Counted from the stretch's first letter, positions 8,699 through 18,640 are shown. The stretch: DNA of 64,000 nucleotides from Gammaproteobacteria bacterium (GCA_021773835.1 JAJFJQ010000061.1:1-64000); one strand, 5' to 3'. Made by a program: numbers and translations. The notes: a model not told the origin generated them from the sequence alone.

Positions 8699-11122
8699 TT
8701 AATTAAGAATATCCTCTGCGTTTTGGTGCGGGGCGGAAATTGTCGAAGTCCCCACGATGTTACTACTATTCGCAGATCTATATTCTCGATCTTTGCTTAG
8801 TTCATCGAAATCTTGAGTTTTGAAAATGGCGCGTGGTTTAAATATTGCGAGTGCAGCCGGAACAAAAAGTAAGGAGCCCAGCATGTTCATAAATAGAACG
8901 ACACCAAGCAGCATGCCCATTTCAGCCTGGAATCTTAGCGGAGACATCATCGCCCAAGGTATCAATGGGCCGATCATTGTTACCGCCGTTATAAATATGG
9001 CATTGCCGGAAGTTTGAAAGGCTCGATGAATGGCATCGGTGACATTGTCAGATACGTTGCCAAATTCTTCCTTGACCCTGTCTACCATGTAAATTCCATA
9101 ATCCACACCCAATCCGACGCCGAGAGCAGACAGTGGCAAGGTGCTGACATTCAGGCCGACTCCCTTCCATGCCATGAAAGCATAGGTGAGTGCGTTTGCG
9201 GTTGCCAGGCTGACGAGCAGGATAAGAGCGACAATCAGTGATCGATAGTAAAGTACGATGCAAGTGCCAATCACTATCACAATCGCGACCATAATTTTTA
9301 TATTGGACCGTGTGATTTCCGCATTTAACGCTTCAACGATGCCGATTTGGCCGCCAGAATATAAAAACTGCGCTTGACTTACCTTTTCTATTTTTTGATC
9401 GAAAAACGCGTTAAGCGTTTTGGTCATCGTCTTTATGGTTTGAACACTGTGATCTTCCAGAAAAAAAGATACATTGCCGATCTCCCAATCATTATTCGTG
9501 AATGCGGCGAAATCACCCGGTTCACCACGGGAACGAAACATATAAATATCAAAACCAACCTCTTCATGGGTATCAGGAATTAGTTCGTAAGACGGATCGC
9601 CTTCATACAAGACAGAATTCACCAGTTTGATGATTGGCACCAGACTTTGTGCCGGCCTGACCTCCGACATATGCTCATACATATACCGGTCAATCGCCTC
9701 AGTCTGGTGATAGACGTTAGGGTCGAGCATGGTGTCTTTATCACCCTCAATGTAGACCTGCATCATGTCTGATCCGAGAAACGAAAAACGGGTATTAATA
9801 GACTCTGAATCGACATTGAACCGGTCCTCCTGCCAAAGGATCGCACTGCCTTTGGTATCACCCACGTTGAGATTGGCCGCGTTAAATAATCCTATTCCCA
9901 ACAGCACTAATGTAGCGCCAGTCATAAGATACTTCTGGTCTTCGAGGTTAATCACTGCCCCCCATATTGCATTGAGAATCACTGAACCTGTTTTGTGGGA
10001 ATTGGGTACTTTGATAACACACAACACACAGGCGCCAAAAATGAGGGCGGGAATAATCGAGAGCAACCATAGACCACAAATCAAGGCCAATCCCTTAATA
10101 CTTGGAATGGCAACCAGACCCAAAACCATGAAACCAGCGGCATCCGTGATGATGGCTGCTGTGCTGGGCACGAGCACCCGTGCCAGTCCTCGTCTCGTGC
10201 AATCTCTCAGATCTACAGGGCGTTTTTTATTCCCTTCGAGATTATCCAAAACACGTGTCGTCAATTGCACGGCATGCGATAAGACGATGGCAAAAATAAA
10301 AGCAGGTAATAAAATTAATAGAGGGTCAAGATTGTAACCACTAATTCCCATGGCCCCCAGTCCCCAGACGGTGGCAACGGATGCGGTAACCATGGGCACA
10401 AATACTCCGACCCAGGTGCGAAAATAAAGAAACAATACTATCGCTACAATCAACAGCGAAAATGCGAGGATGCCAAAAACTGCATCGATCGACTTATAGA
10501 TATTTCCTAACAGGATTGGCCTGCCTACGACATGAATAGAAATCGATTCGTCTTCGAATTCTGACCTGACGTTATCGAAGAAAAGCAGCACCTCTTCAAA
10601 ATCAGCCTCGTCCTTGAAATCAGCAATAATCATTGCAGAACTTTCATCATCGGAAACCAGGTAACCGCGATATTGATTATTTACAGAGCGACGAAATTTC
10701 AGCATCTCCTTTTCGTCGCGCGGTAAATCTGGCCATAGTATCGCGCTCACATTGACAGCCCCGCCACTACCCGTGATGGCTTTCGTTTTTCGTAAGATTA
10801 ATGACTGGCTTAAGTGTCGATGGGTGTCCGGATGGTAGTAGACGTCCTCTGCAATTTTTTTGTATTTTTCTAAGAACGCTTCAGAGTAAATATTTCCTTG
10901 TTTGTTCTTGATCTCAATAAGTGTCGTATTCGCGCCACCGAACTGGGCGCCAAAACGTTGAAATAGTCCGACGTTTTTCGCACCCGTGGGCAACATTTCT
11001 TCCAAAACGACATTTAAAGATAAACCGTGATAGGCATAAAATGCGGGTATAGCAGTCAGGATCAGAAGCGTAAGTAATACTCGCCATGCTCGTGTACAGA
11101 CAAATTCTGCGAAGCGACCCAT
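8699..11122 (-). CDS. RND-superfamily (MMPL) transporter
   Basis: This about 807-residue protein has two MMPL halves: an N-terminal membrane segment (ARVLLTLLILTAIPAFYAYHG type), a periplasmic domain, then blocks of five to six helices at roughly residues 210-380 and 600-770. Conserved transport segments include LLILLPAFIFAIVLSHAVQL and LGVGLGVDYGIYMVDRVKEE. Family members move hydrophobic molecules using proton motive force. The ATG at 11122 overlaps the upstream stop (TGATG); a GTG at 11125 is an alternative. It is the second gene of the operon with DUF1302 and DUF1329, which together look like an envelope-spanning hydrophobe transport system. Confidence 0.9.
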   Translation of the reverse strand: MGRFAEFVCTRAWRVLLTLLILTAIPAFYAYHGLSLNVVLEEMLPTGAKNVGLFQRFGAQFGGANTTLIEIKNKQGNIYSEAFLEKYKKIAEDVYYHPDTHRHLSQSLILRKTKAITGSGGAVNVSAILWPDLPRDEKEMLKFRRSVNNQYRGYLVSDDESSAMIIADFKDEADFEEVLLFFDNVRSEFEDESISIHVVGRPILLGNIYKSIDAVFGILAFSLLIVAIVLFLYFRTWVGVFVPMVTASVATVWGLGAMGISGYNLDPLLILLPAFIFAIVLSHAVQLTTRVLDNLEGNKKRPVDLRDCTRRGLARVLVPSTAAIITDAAGFMVLGLVAIPSIKGLALICGLWLLSIIPALIFGACVLCVIKVPNSHKTGSVILNAIWGAVINLEDQKYLMTGATLVLLGIGLFNAANLNVGDTKGSAILWQEDRFNVDSESINTRFSFLGSDMMQVYIEGDKDTMLDPNVYHQTEAIDRYMYEHMSEVRPAQSLVPIIKLVNSVLYEGDPSYELIPDTHEEVGFDIYMFRSRGEPGDFAAFTNNDWEIGNVSFFLEDHSVQTIKTMTKTLNAFFDQKIEKVSQAQFLYSGGQIGIVEALNAEITRSNIKIMVAIVIVIGTCIVLYYRSLIVALILLVSLATANALTYAFMAWKGVGLNVSTLPLSALGVGLGVDYGIYMVDRVKEEFGNVSDNVTDAIHRAFQTSGNAIFITAVTMIGPLIPWAMMSPLRFQAEMGMLLGVVLFMNMLGSLLFVPAALAIFKPRAIFKTQDFDELSKDREYRSANSSNIVGTSTISAPHQNAEDILN

Positions 11123-12306
11123 CACCGCGCCGCTCCCCAGCGATCGGAGACTAGCTTGATATTACTTGACGTCGCCAGGTTGAACCCCTGGCCGAAGGTC
11201 ATTTGATTTAGGTCTCCGGCCACAACCAATCCACGTATACCCGGTGCCCATATACGCCCAGCAGGCGTGACAGACACCCCGCCCATCCAGACAAAAGGAA
11301 GAGGAAATCCCTCATCGGGTTTAAGGGCAGCAACCTTACCATCACTAAGTTTTAATACGGTTGATCGACCAACTACGATGGCTTCGTTTTTTACAGTCAT
11401 CGCTATGTCAAAGAGATGCTCTTTGCTATTTGTTTCTATGGATTCTGCAAAATATTCAATTTCACTTCTCGGCAATACTTCGGTTTTCTCCTGCGCATAT
11501 TCCCTGTTCATGCGTTTCGCTTTTGCTCTGGCTTTCGTTTCTTTTTTTGCAGCCGCTTCCGCAAGTAAGGCGTCCATCTCGATTCGTTGAGACGCTGTCG
11601 CCGGGGATAAGCGAAGAATTTCGCCATCAAGACCCACGACATAAGCGGTATCTTTAGCGCCAGCGACAGATAACCAGGTAACATTCGATTCGACTGGTGT
11701 TAGTAACCAATGCTCGCCCGCGTTTTCAGTATGCGCAACCACGCCAAATTCACCGACAACGATGGCGTTATCAGCATCTTTAGCGTAGACACCGTGTAAG
11801 CGGGGAGTATCACGGCCTAAAAACCCTAGGAGTTGTTGCTGGTGCCAACTGATACCGCCGTCATTCGTTCGCCATATATTCGCGTTATGGCCTACAACCC
11901 ATCCATTGCTCTCATCAGCAAAATCAACATCTCGCAGATAAACACCCGGCAATTCTTTCTGTACTGCCCATGTTTGACCCGCATCCTTGGTATGAAATAT
12001 AGAACCCCGATGCCCTACGGCCCATCCGGTCGATTGATTGACAAACGACATCCGCCTTATCAATTCATTTCGGCCGATGTAAATGGCATCCCAGTTTTGC
12101 CCAGCGTTGGTGGTGCGAAGCACCGTTCCTGAATATCCCGCAATAAATCCAATGTCTTCACTGACAAACTCTGCAGCAAATAAATTATCGGGCCAGAAGC
12201 GATGAAAGGACGGCTCATCATCTTCAGCAACGCCTGGTAAGCTGAATAGACTACTGAGAATTAAGACGAATAATGGGCAATACTGGGCCACTCTCAGCGT
12301 AGACAA
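11122..12306 (-). CDS. YCF48/BNR-repeat beta-propeller protein, exported
   Basis: This 394-residue protein has a signal peptide (LFVLILSSLFSLPGVAE) and repeated propeller blades with the YCF48 pattern, for example GFIAGYSGTVLRTTNAGQNW, GWAVGHRGSIFHTKDAGQTW and GWVVGHNANIWRTNDGG. A basic coiled segment (AAAKKETKARAKAKRMNRE) interrupts the propeller near residue 250. The TTG start at 12306 is chosen because GAGGGGGAG lies 7 bases upstream; a GTG at 12291 is possible. It is the first gene of the operon. Related proteins travel with DUF1302/DUF1329/RND genes and are thought to help assemble or gate the transporter; that role is inferred. Confidence 0.85.
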   Translation of the reverse strand: MSTLRVAQYCPLFVLILSSLFSLPGVAEDDEPSFHRFWPDNLFAAEFVSEDIGFIAGYSGTVLRTTNAGQNWDAIYIGRNELIRRMSFVNQSTGWAVGHRGSIFHTKDAGQTWAVQKELPGVYLRDVDFADESNGWVVGHNANIWRTNDGGISWHQQQLLGFLGRDTPRLHGVYAKDADNAIVVGEFGVVAHTENAGEHWLLTPVESNVTWLSVAGAKDTAYVVGLDGEILRLSPATASQRIEMDALLAEAAAKKETKARAKAKRMNREYAQEKTEVLPRSEIEYFAESIETNSKEHLFDIAMTVKNEAIVVGRSTVLKLSDGKVAALKPDEGFPLPFVWMGGVSVTPAGRIWAPGIRGLVVAGDLNQMTFGQGFNLATSSNIKLVSDRWGAAR

Positions 12307-12354
12307 ATTCCGGCTCCCCCTCGTTCAGAAATTCTACAAGAATGATTATAATGA

Positions 12355-13400
12355 CAGCGCCGCTCTTTCGCGTCGACCTGCGCGCCCTCCTCGCCGGAGA
12401 GCACGCGAACCTGATGTTCGCGGCAGAAATCATCGAACGCGGCCGGCTATAAGATTATCTCAAGATATAGACTGGGATCACCGATAGAGAACTGAAATTC
12501 CACGTTTCCTCGTTGGTCACGGTCGATCACCCGTACGTAGCGGATGGCTTCGATGCTCGAAGATTTCCGTGGAGTCACATTGCCCATCAGATACGATTAT
12601 CCGCACGCTAATCTCCAGGGACGCAGCAGGTTTCGTACCAGGAAATATTACCCATTTGATTTACATCGACTTTTTAGCACCTTATGAATTATTGCGACGC
12701 AATATATTGCTGATATCATGCAGCGGCCGAAGGTAGATTTTTATCATATGGGAAAATATCGATCGACTACAGCATGGGAAACGCTCCGCGAACGCAACCT
12801 GGTTATAAATGTGCATATCCGCGCCACGGATCCCGGCGGCAGAAATCTTCAGACGAACCTCACCGGCCGCGGCTTCAGGTTCTTCACTTTGGTCGATCGA
12901 GAGGTGGCCGCGACTGCGAGCGATTTTTCGGATAGACGGCACAGTACGATTCCGGAGTCCGTTAGTTGGGCACTTCAAATGTTCGGCTCATGCCAATTTT
13001 TGTTGACCGTAGGTTTCAAGGAACTCAGTGCAGTCGCCACCCCGCCACAACTCTTCATCGTAATCAACACTCAGCTGTACTGTTATTTGCAGCGGGGTAT
13101 GCGTGATGTGGCGCCAAGGTTTCTCGCCATGCTCGGCCAACACGATGATTTTCTGATCCCGTTGGGCATGCGACGCTGCAATACGTCTTTTTTTTAAGGA
13201 TGCGGGACAATCCCGCACATGACGTTGAAACGGCACGGCGCAGTTTTGCCGAGACGGCCGGTTCGAAGCTCTATGTGACGCACAACAATGCCGCTCACTT
13301 GCCGCAGAACAAGGCGCCGGATGAATTCAATGGCGTACCGGCAGTATTTTCTTGATGTGGTCGTGCCTGATCAAGAGGGCTCTGCTCAGAGATCGGTTAT
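12355..13400. other. Gene-poor stretch with decayed coding fragments
   Basis: No intact gene is supported between the YCF48 start (12306) and the monooxygenase operon (13529). Two pieces look like debris. Plus strand 12361-12450 gives LFRVDLRALLAGEHANLMF and continues to a stop. Minus strand about 12820-12930 gives AAGEVRLKISAAGIRGADMH plus IYNQVAFAERFP, which resembles the N-terminus of a medium-chain alcohol dehydrogenase. Open frames of 60-160 codons here show no family signature. Confidence 0.4.
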
Positions 13401-13528
13401 TTAGTGTGATACGGATGGGGAGTTTTATCCTTATCACTAATTTTTAGGTATACTGCAAAACAAATCGAATTATCGTGACTAGCACTCGCCGCTTCCGGCG
13501 ACGCGGTTGATACAGGAGGTTAGTAGCA

Positions 13529-15028
13529 ATGGCATTACTCGATCGAAGTGACTGGTACGACCTGACCCGAACTACAAATTGGACGCAAAAATATGTCACG
13601 GAAGATGAATTTTTCCCAGAGGCGTTAAGCGGAGGCCGCGGTATACCAAACTCAGTTTGGGAGACCTACGACGAACCGTATAAGGTTTCCTATCCGGAAT
13701 ACGTCGAAACCCAGCGCGCAAAAGACGCGGGTACCTATTCGGTCAAGGCGGCGCTAGAGCGCGCCGCGTTCGTCGACAGTGCGGATCCCGGTTGGGTGAG
13801 CACCATGCAAGCACACTATGGTGCGATCCCGTTGGGCGAGTATGTGGCGAGCATCGGCGAGGCACGTATGACGCGATTTTCCCGAGCGCCAGGGAACCGC
13901 AATATGGCGACATTCGGCATGATGGACGAGAATCGCCACACGCAGCTGCAATTATTTTTCCCCCACGCCAACATCAAACGATCGCCGCGCTGGGATTGGG
14001 CACATAAAGCGTTGCGTACGAATGAGTGGGCCGCGGTCGCGTCGCGTTCCTTGTTCGACGACATTATTACCAGTCGCGACGCCATCTCTACTGCGATCAT
14101 GCTCACGTTCGCGTTTGAAACCGGCTTCACCAATATGCAATTCCTCGGGCTCGCAGCTGATGCCGCCGAAACCGGCGACCACACGTTTGCGAGTTTGATT
14201 TCGAGTATTCAAACGGACGAGTCGCGTCACTCGCAACAAGGTGGACCGGCACTCAAGATTTTGCTGGAAAATGGTAGGCAAGAAGAAGCTCAACAATTGA
14301 TCGACGTCGCAATTTGGCGTTCATGGAAATTATTCTCGGTGTTGACAGGACCGATCATGGATTACTACACACCGGTTGAAGGGCGGCAGCAATCATTCAA
14401 GGAATTCATGTTCGAGTTCATCGTCGCCCAGTTTGAACGCCAATTGCTCGATTTGGGTCTCAGTAAGCCGTGGTATTGGGACATCTTAATGCGCGACCTA
14501 GATAGAACCCATCATTCAATGCATATGGGCGTTTGGTACTGGCGGCCCACGGTGTGGTGGAAACCGGCTGCAGGTGTAGACCCCGAACAGCGCGAATGGT
14601 TGGAAATGAAATACCCCGGCTGGAACAAATGTTGGGGTAAAGTTTGGGATGTGATCACGGACAATTTGTTGAATGGTCGAGAATCGCTAACCTTGCCAGA
14701 AACGCTGCCGACAATTTGCAATATGTGCAACTTACCGATTGCCCATGTTCCCGGTGATGGTTGGGACGGCAGAGATTGGCAGCTTGAGCACGAAGGGCGA
14801 ATTTATCACTTTGGTTCCGAAGTCGATCGTTGGTGTTTCACCATCAATCCGGAGCAATACAAAGGACACCAAACCGTAGTGGATCGTTTCCTCGCGGGAC
14901 TAATTCAACCGGCCACCTTAGAAGGCGCGTTGAAGTATATGGGTTTAGGTCCCGAGGAGATGGGCATAGACGCGCATGACTACTCCTGGATTGAAAAATT
15001 TCGCCCAACGAAATCCGCTGCCGCCTGA
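13529..15028 (+). CDS. Soluble diiron monooxygenase hydroxylase, alpha subunit
   Basis: This 499-residue catalytic subunit resembles TmoA/TouA and isoprene or alkene monooxygenase alpha chains. The two diiron-binding signatures are MMDENRH and QTDESRHSQQ, roughly 100 residues apart, each giving the E-x-x-H ligand pair. The C-terminal half contains a Cys-x-x-Cys (TICNMCNLPI) seen in the toluene-monooxygenase type. It would activate oxygen at the diiron site and insert one atom into an alkene or aromatic ring. ATG 13529 is preceded by ACAGGAGG. It heads a five-gene operon in the classical tmoABCDE order. The natural substrate cannot be told from sequence. Confidence 0.93.
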   Translation: MALLDRSDWYDLTRTTNWTQKYVTEDEFFPEALSGGRGIPNSVWETYDEPYKVSYPEYVETQRAKDAGTYSVKAALERAAFVDSADPGWVSTMQAHYGAIPLGEYVASIGEARMTRFSRAPGNRNMATFGMMDENRHTQLQLFFPHANIKRSPRWDWAHKALRTNEWAAVASRSLFDDIITSRDAISTAIMLTFAFETGFTNMQFLGLAADAAETGDHTFASLISSIQTDESRHSQQGGPALKILLENGRQEEAQQLIDVAIWRSWKLFSVLTGPIMDYYTPVEGRQQSFKEFMFEFIVAQFERQLLDLGLSKPWYWDILMRDLDRTHHSMHMGVWYWRPTVWWKPAAGVDPEQREWLEMKYPGWNKCWGKVWDVITDNLLNGRESLTLPETLPTICNMCNLPIAHVPGDGWDGRDWQLEHEGRIYHFGSEVDRWCFTINPEQYKGHQTVVDRFLAGLIQPATLEGALKYMGLGPEEMGIDAHDYSWIEKFRPTKSAAA

Positions 15029-15088
15029 TTCGGGAACAGCATTAGCAATTATTGACTGGCGGATAGGCATCGCCGGCGAGGGGTAAGC

Positions 15089-15349
15089 GTGGCTACATTT
15101 CCGCTACATACGAATTTCGACGGTGATTTTGTCGTCCAGCTTGTGCCGGTCGATTCAGACGACATAATGGATACTGTCGCAGAAAAATGTGCCTACCATA
15201 CGGTTGGCCGAAGAGTCTCGCCGCAGCCTGAGAAAGTGATGCGGGTGCGCAAACATGGTGTCGAGGAATTTTATCCGCGTGATATGAAGGTTAGCGATTC
15301 GGATCTTCGACCGACCGAAACAATTGACATAATTTTTGCGGACGAGTAG
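15089..15349 (+). CDS. Diiron monooxygenase gamma subunit (TmoB-like)
   Basis: This small 86-residue protein starts at GTG 15089, after GGCGAGGGG. The sequence FPLHTNFDGDFVVQLVPVD and the C-terminal RPTETIDIIFAD match TmoB-type gamma subunits, which have a ubiquitin-like fold and bind the hydroxylase. The size fits the family (about 85 residues). It lies between the alpha subunit and the Rieske ferredoxin, as in toluene-4-monooxygenase and isoprene monooxygenase clusters. Confidence 0.88.
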   Translation: MATFPLHTNFDGDFVVQLVPVDSDDIMDTVAEKCAYHTVGRRVSPQPEKVMRVRKHGVEEFYPRDMKVSDSDLRPTETIDIIFADE

Positions 15350-15357
15350 TTTGCGCG

Positions 15358-15696
15358 ATGGCTTTCGAAAAAATTTGCACCTTAGACGATGTGTGGGAAG
15401 GCGACATGGAAATGTTCGCGACCAGTGACGGAACTGATGTTCTGGTTATTTACGCGCAAGGTGGCGAGCTAAAAGCGTTTCAGAGCATGTGCCCTCACCA
15501 GGAGTTTGAACTTATTGAAGGCACATTGGAAGACAATGTGCTGACGTGCAGGGCGCATCTTTGGCAGTTCGACGTGCGCGACGGTTGCGGTATCAATCCC
15601 AGCGACTGCAACCTCGCAATTTACCCAACGAAGATCGAAGGCGATGAAGTCTACGTCGATATTGATGGCATCGAACCATTCAAATCGCACACTTAA
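15358..15696 (+). CDS. Rieske ferredoxin of the diiron monooxygenase (TmoC-like)
   Basis: This 112-residue electron carrier has a Rieske [2Fe-2S] site: CPHQ near residue 45 and CRAHLWQFD about 18 residues later give the two Cys and two His ligands. It would pass electrons from an NADH-dependent reductase to the hydroxylase. Only eight bases separate it from the gamma subunit gene. The matching flavoprotein reductase (TmoF type) is not found in this operon. Confidence 0.92.
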   Translation: MAFEKICTLDDVWEGDMEMFATSDGTDVLVIYAQGGELKAFQSMCPHQEFELIEGTLEDNVLTCRAHLWQFDVRDGCGINPSDCNLAIYPTKIEGDEVYVDIDGIEPFKSHT

Positions 15697-15740
15697 ATTT
15701 ATCTTTCACACAAACTTGCTACCGGTTCGGAGTTATCCGT

Positions 15741-16049
15741 ATGTCGCAATCTGACGATGCCCTGAAAAACAATCGGGTTGGCCCCGTGATGCGCTCCGGT
15801 GAAATTGCGAATGCCGTAGTCGAAGCAGCGGAAATGGACAATCCGGATAAAGAGATCACCGTCGAAGATAAGAATGCATATATCCGGATCTCCGTCGATT
15901 CGGAATTGATCCTAACTCGCGAGTCGATAGAAGAATGCCTCGGTCGTCCGTTTCGTATGCAGGAACTCGAAATCGACCTCAGCTCTTTTGCTGGACAAAT
16001 CGAATCTGGTACCGACTACTTTCGTTTTTATTTTAATAGCGCCGTCTAG
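15741..16049 (+). CDS. Diiron monooxygenase effector protein (TmoD/MmoB family)
   Basis: This 102-residue protein contains [20 protein letters not shown] and later [19 protein letters not shown], both hallmark segments of the cofactor-less coupling proteins MmoB/DmpM/TmoD. It would bind the hydroxylase and tune oxygen activation and substrate access. It is in its usual position between ferredoxin and beta subunit. Confidence 0.92.
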   Translation: MSQSDDALKNNRVGPVMRSGEIANAVVEAAEMDNPDKEITVEDKNAYIRISVDSELILTRESIEECLGRPFRMQELEIDLSSFAGQIESGTDYFRFYFNSAV

Positions 16050-16085
16050 CAAGTATTTGATCGGATATTTCTAAGGAGCTGCGTG

Positions 16086-17087
16086 ATGAGTGACACATCG
16101 CCCCCTGCGAAGCCATTGAAAACGTGGTCTTACCTGTCGGATAGCCGTCGGCGGCCGAGTGAATATGAAGTCGTCTCTGTGGGGCTGCATTACCACACGA
16201 TCGAACAAGACAAGCCCTGGGAATTGGATCCGGATATTCCACTATCCAATTGGTACCGCAAATACCGTAATCAAAGCCCGCTGAGGCATGACAATTGGGA
16301 TGCGTTTCGCGATCCCGATCAGATGATTTACAGAACCTATAATATCGTCCAGGACGGACAGGAGAATTACGTGCGGGGCCTGTTTGATCAGTTCAACGAA
16401 CGCGGACACGATCAGATGCTGGAGTCGGAGTGGGTCGAGTGTCTAGCAAAGTCCTATACCCCATGTCGATACTTATTCCATACATTGCAAATGGGAACTG
16501 CCTACATTCACCAGATGGCGCCGGCAAGTACGATCACGAATTGCGCAACGTACGCGACCGCGGATCATTTGCGTTGGTTGACTCATACTGCTTACCGGAC
16601 ACGGGAATTAGCCAATGCTTTCCCTGATAAAGGTTTTGGGGAACAAGAAAGATCGCTATGGGAGGGTGACGAACGCTGGCAGGGCTATCGCGAATTGATG
16701 GAAAAAGCGTTGACTACCTGGGACTGGGCCGAATCCTTTACGGTAATTTCACTGGTAGCTAAACCGGCAATAGAAGAAGCTGTTCTTGCACGGTTCGGCG
16801 ACCTTGCTCTCGTCAATGGCGACACGTTGTTAGGCTTATTGACGCAGGCACAAATGCGCGACGCCGAACGTCATCGTCGATGGGCATCCGCGTTGGTAAA
16901 GATGGCACTCGAAACGGAAGGTAATATTGACGTTATTAATCGCTGGCTTGAAAAATGGGTCCCGTTAGCGGATGCCGGTATCGATGGATTTTGCGCGACG
17001 TTTTCTAGCGGTGGCTTAGAAGCGGCGGCCAAGGCAAAAATGGCGGCGGCGAAATTCCGCACCGACTTGGGGTTGGGCGCAGTATAA
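16086..17087 (+). CDS. Soluble diiron monooxygenase hydroxylase, beta subunit
   Basis: This 333-residue structural subunit resembles TmoE. It begins with KPLKTWSYLSDSRRRPSEYE and has the family segment LSNWYRKYRNQSPLRHDNWD. It lacks the diiron ligands of the alpha chain, as expected. ATG 16086 is chosen over the GTG at 16083 because AAGGAG ends 7 bases upstream. It completes the (alpha-beta-gamma)2 hydroxylase. In related clusters the next gene is the NADH reductase; here a small unknown gene follows instead. Confidence 0.92.
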   Translation: MSDTSPPAKPLKTWSYLSDSRRRPSEYEVVSVGLHYHTIEQDKPWELDPDIPLSNWYRKYRNQSPLRHDNWDAFRDPDQMIYRTYNIVQDGQENYVRGLFDQFNERGHDQMLESEWVECLAKSYTPCRYLFHTLQMGTAYIHQMAPASTITNCATYATADHLRWLTHTAYRTRELANAFPDKGFGEQERSLWEGDERWQGYRELMEKALTTWDWAESFTVISLVAKPAIEEAVLARFGDLALVNGDTLLGLLTQAQMRDAERHRRWASALVKMALETEGNIDVINRWLEKWVPLADAGIDGFCATFSSGGLEAAAKAKMAAAKFRTDLGLGAV

Positions 17088-17194
17088 GAACCACATTTCA
17101 CGAGTGTGAAGGTCTCTCTTTTCCTCGCCGTTCATTGCTGTAAGCCTGGCAGTAAGTCCGGCATCCAGAGTGGATCAATAATTAACGTGCGTTG

Positions 17195-17437
17195 ATGTCG
17201 ACGGCGGCGTTTGTTCCCAATATCCTACGTTCGCAAGATAATTTAGTGAACCGGCTAGGCGCCGACGAATATGAGCACTATCGGCCTCGAAAAACCACGG
17301 GACGGTGTCTGATAGAACGCCAGAAGATATTGCGTAAGCTACAAAGGGCTGACTGGTTCGAACAGTCGGCCGATGTTTCAGCAAATCTCAACGAGGCCCC
17401 TACTAACGATGACGACCCTTGGAGCGAATTAGAATGA
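17195..17437 (+). CDS. Small unknown protein in the monooxygenase operon
   Basis: This 80-residue hydrophilic protein has no recognised family. It has a basic middle (RPRKTTGRCLIERQKILRKL) and a very acidic tail (NEAPTNDDDPWSELE). The ATG at 17195 overlaps a TTG at 17192. It sits 107 bases after the beta subunit and 43 bases before the alcohol dehydrogenase, in the slot where a reductase gene would be expected. It could be an assembly or effector protein for the monooxygenase, but no function is claimed. Confidence 0.55.
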   Translation: MSTAAFVPNILRSQDNLVNRLGADEYEHYRPRKTTGRCLIERQKILRKLQRADWFEQSADVSANLNEAPTNDDDPWSELE

Positions 17438-17480
17438 GCCATTGCAGTGATGTTTGTGAGTCTATTACTGGAAACTACAA

Positions 17481-18542
17481 ATGAAAGCTGCGATCTATTT
17501 CGGCGCGCAGGATGTCCGCTGCGAAGATATTGCGGTGCCAGAGATTGAGGCGCATCACGAAGTACTCGTTAAAGTAACCGCCACCTCGATTTGTGGTTCG
17601 GATTTACATGTCTATGGCGGTGCGCTTGAGGCCATCATGGAGAAGGGCAAGTCGCAGACTGGCCATGAATTGATCGGCACGATCGTCGTGTGCGGTGACG
17701 ATGTCGCGAAGTTTAAACCCGGAGATCGTGTCACGATGGGTTATTCGTGTTCTTGCGGCGCCTGTCACATGTGCGATTTAGGACAAACAGCGCACTGCGA
17801 AACGACCCAAAAGGCGGTATACGGTTTTGGTACCGCGTTCGGCGCCTTAAACGGGACCCACGCCGAATATTTACGACTGCCTTACGCCGATGGACACGCC
17901 ATGAAGGTTCCGGAGGAGATTTCCGATGCTGCCGCGGTGACGCTTTCCTGTAACCTGCCGAGCGCAATGATCGCCAATCAGCTGGCGGATATTCAACCAA
18001 GCGATAACGTTGCTATTGTCGGCTGCGGACCGACCGGCCTTATGGCATTAGAAATAGCGCGACAGAGAAATCCTCGCTGTCTGGTTGCTTTTGACCGTGT
18101 ACTGTATCGCCTGCAAATGGCAGCAGATCGCGGCGCCGAGGTTTTTAATGCCGAAGATGCGGAGCACATTAGTCAGTCGTTGACACATACCGGGGATCGC
18201 GGTTTCGATAAGGTGATCGAAGTAGTCGGCTCGCCGCAATCGTTACAAGCAGCAATCGATTTAGTGCGACCGGGCGGAACCATCGCGGCGATAGGAGTCT
18301 TCTGCACCGATACATTCAACCTTAATCTGGCCGACGTATTTCTTCGCGATATCAGCCTTCACATGAATGGGTTTGCCAATGTTCAACCGGTTATGTCCGA
18401 TGCGATGCAGCTACTACAGGAGAAGATAGTAAATGTGGACGATATGTTCACGCACGAGTTTCGTTTGGGTGAAATCGACAAAGCCTATAAGACGTTCCAT
18501 CAGCAGTTGGATGGGGCATCGAAGGTATTAATACGGCCTTAG
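17481..18542 (+). CDS. Zinc-dependent alcohol dehydrogenase (medium-chain family)
   Basis: This 353-residue oxidoreductase has the catalytic-zinc region SICGSDLHVY and GHELIGTIV, the structural-zinc cysteines in CSCGACHMCDLGQTAHC, and the nucleotide-binding loop VGCGPTGLMALEIA. It converts alcohols to aldehydes or ketones with NAD(P)+. Placed at the end of the monooxygenase operon, it probably oxidises the hydroxylated product; the substrate is unknown. Confidence 0.9.
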   Translation: MKAAIYFGAQDVRCEDIAVPEIEAHHEVLVKVTATSICGSDLHVYGGALEAIMEKGKSQTGHELIGTIVVCGDDVAKFKPGDRVTMGYSCSCGACHMCDLGQTAHCETTQKAVYGFGTAFGALNGTHAEYLRLPYADGHAMKVPEEISDAAAVTLSCNLPSAMIANQLADIQPSDNVAIVGCGPTGLMALEIARQRNPRCLVAFDRVLYRLQMAADRGAEVFNAEDAEHISQSLTHTGDRGFDKVIEVVGSPQSLQAAIDLVRPGGTIAAIGVFCTDTFNLNLADVFLRDISLHMNGFANVQPVMSDAMQLLQEKIVNVDDMFTHEFRLGEIDKAYKTFHQQLDGASKVLIRP

Positions 18543-18640
18543 CGACGCCGGGTAATGACAAGTTAAAGTGCGTAGTGCGCCAAAACTTAATCGATCGTTA
18601 TGGCGCGCTCCGATCGAAGTACATTAGAGTCCCCAACAGG

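Noticed and set aside
12718-13197. A 159-codon open frame on the plus strand
   Set aside because: It has no ribosome site, no family signature, and overlaps a better minus-strand resemblance to a dehydrogenase fragment.
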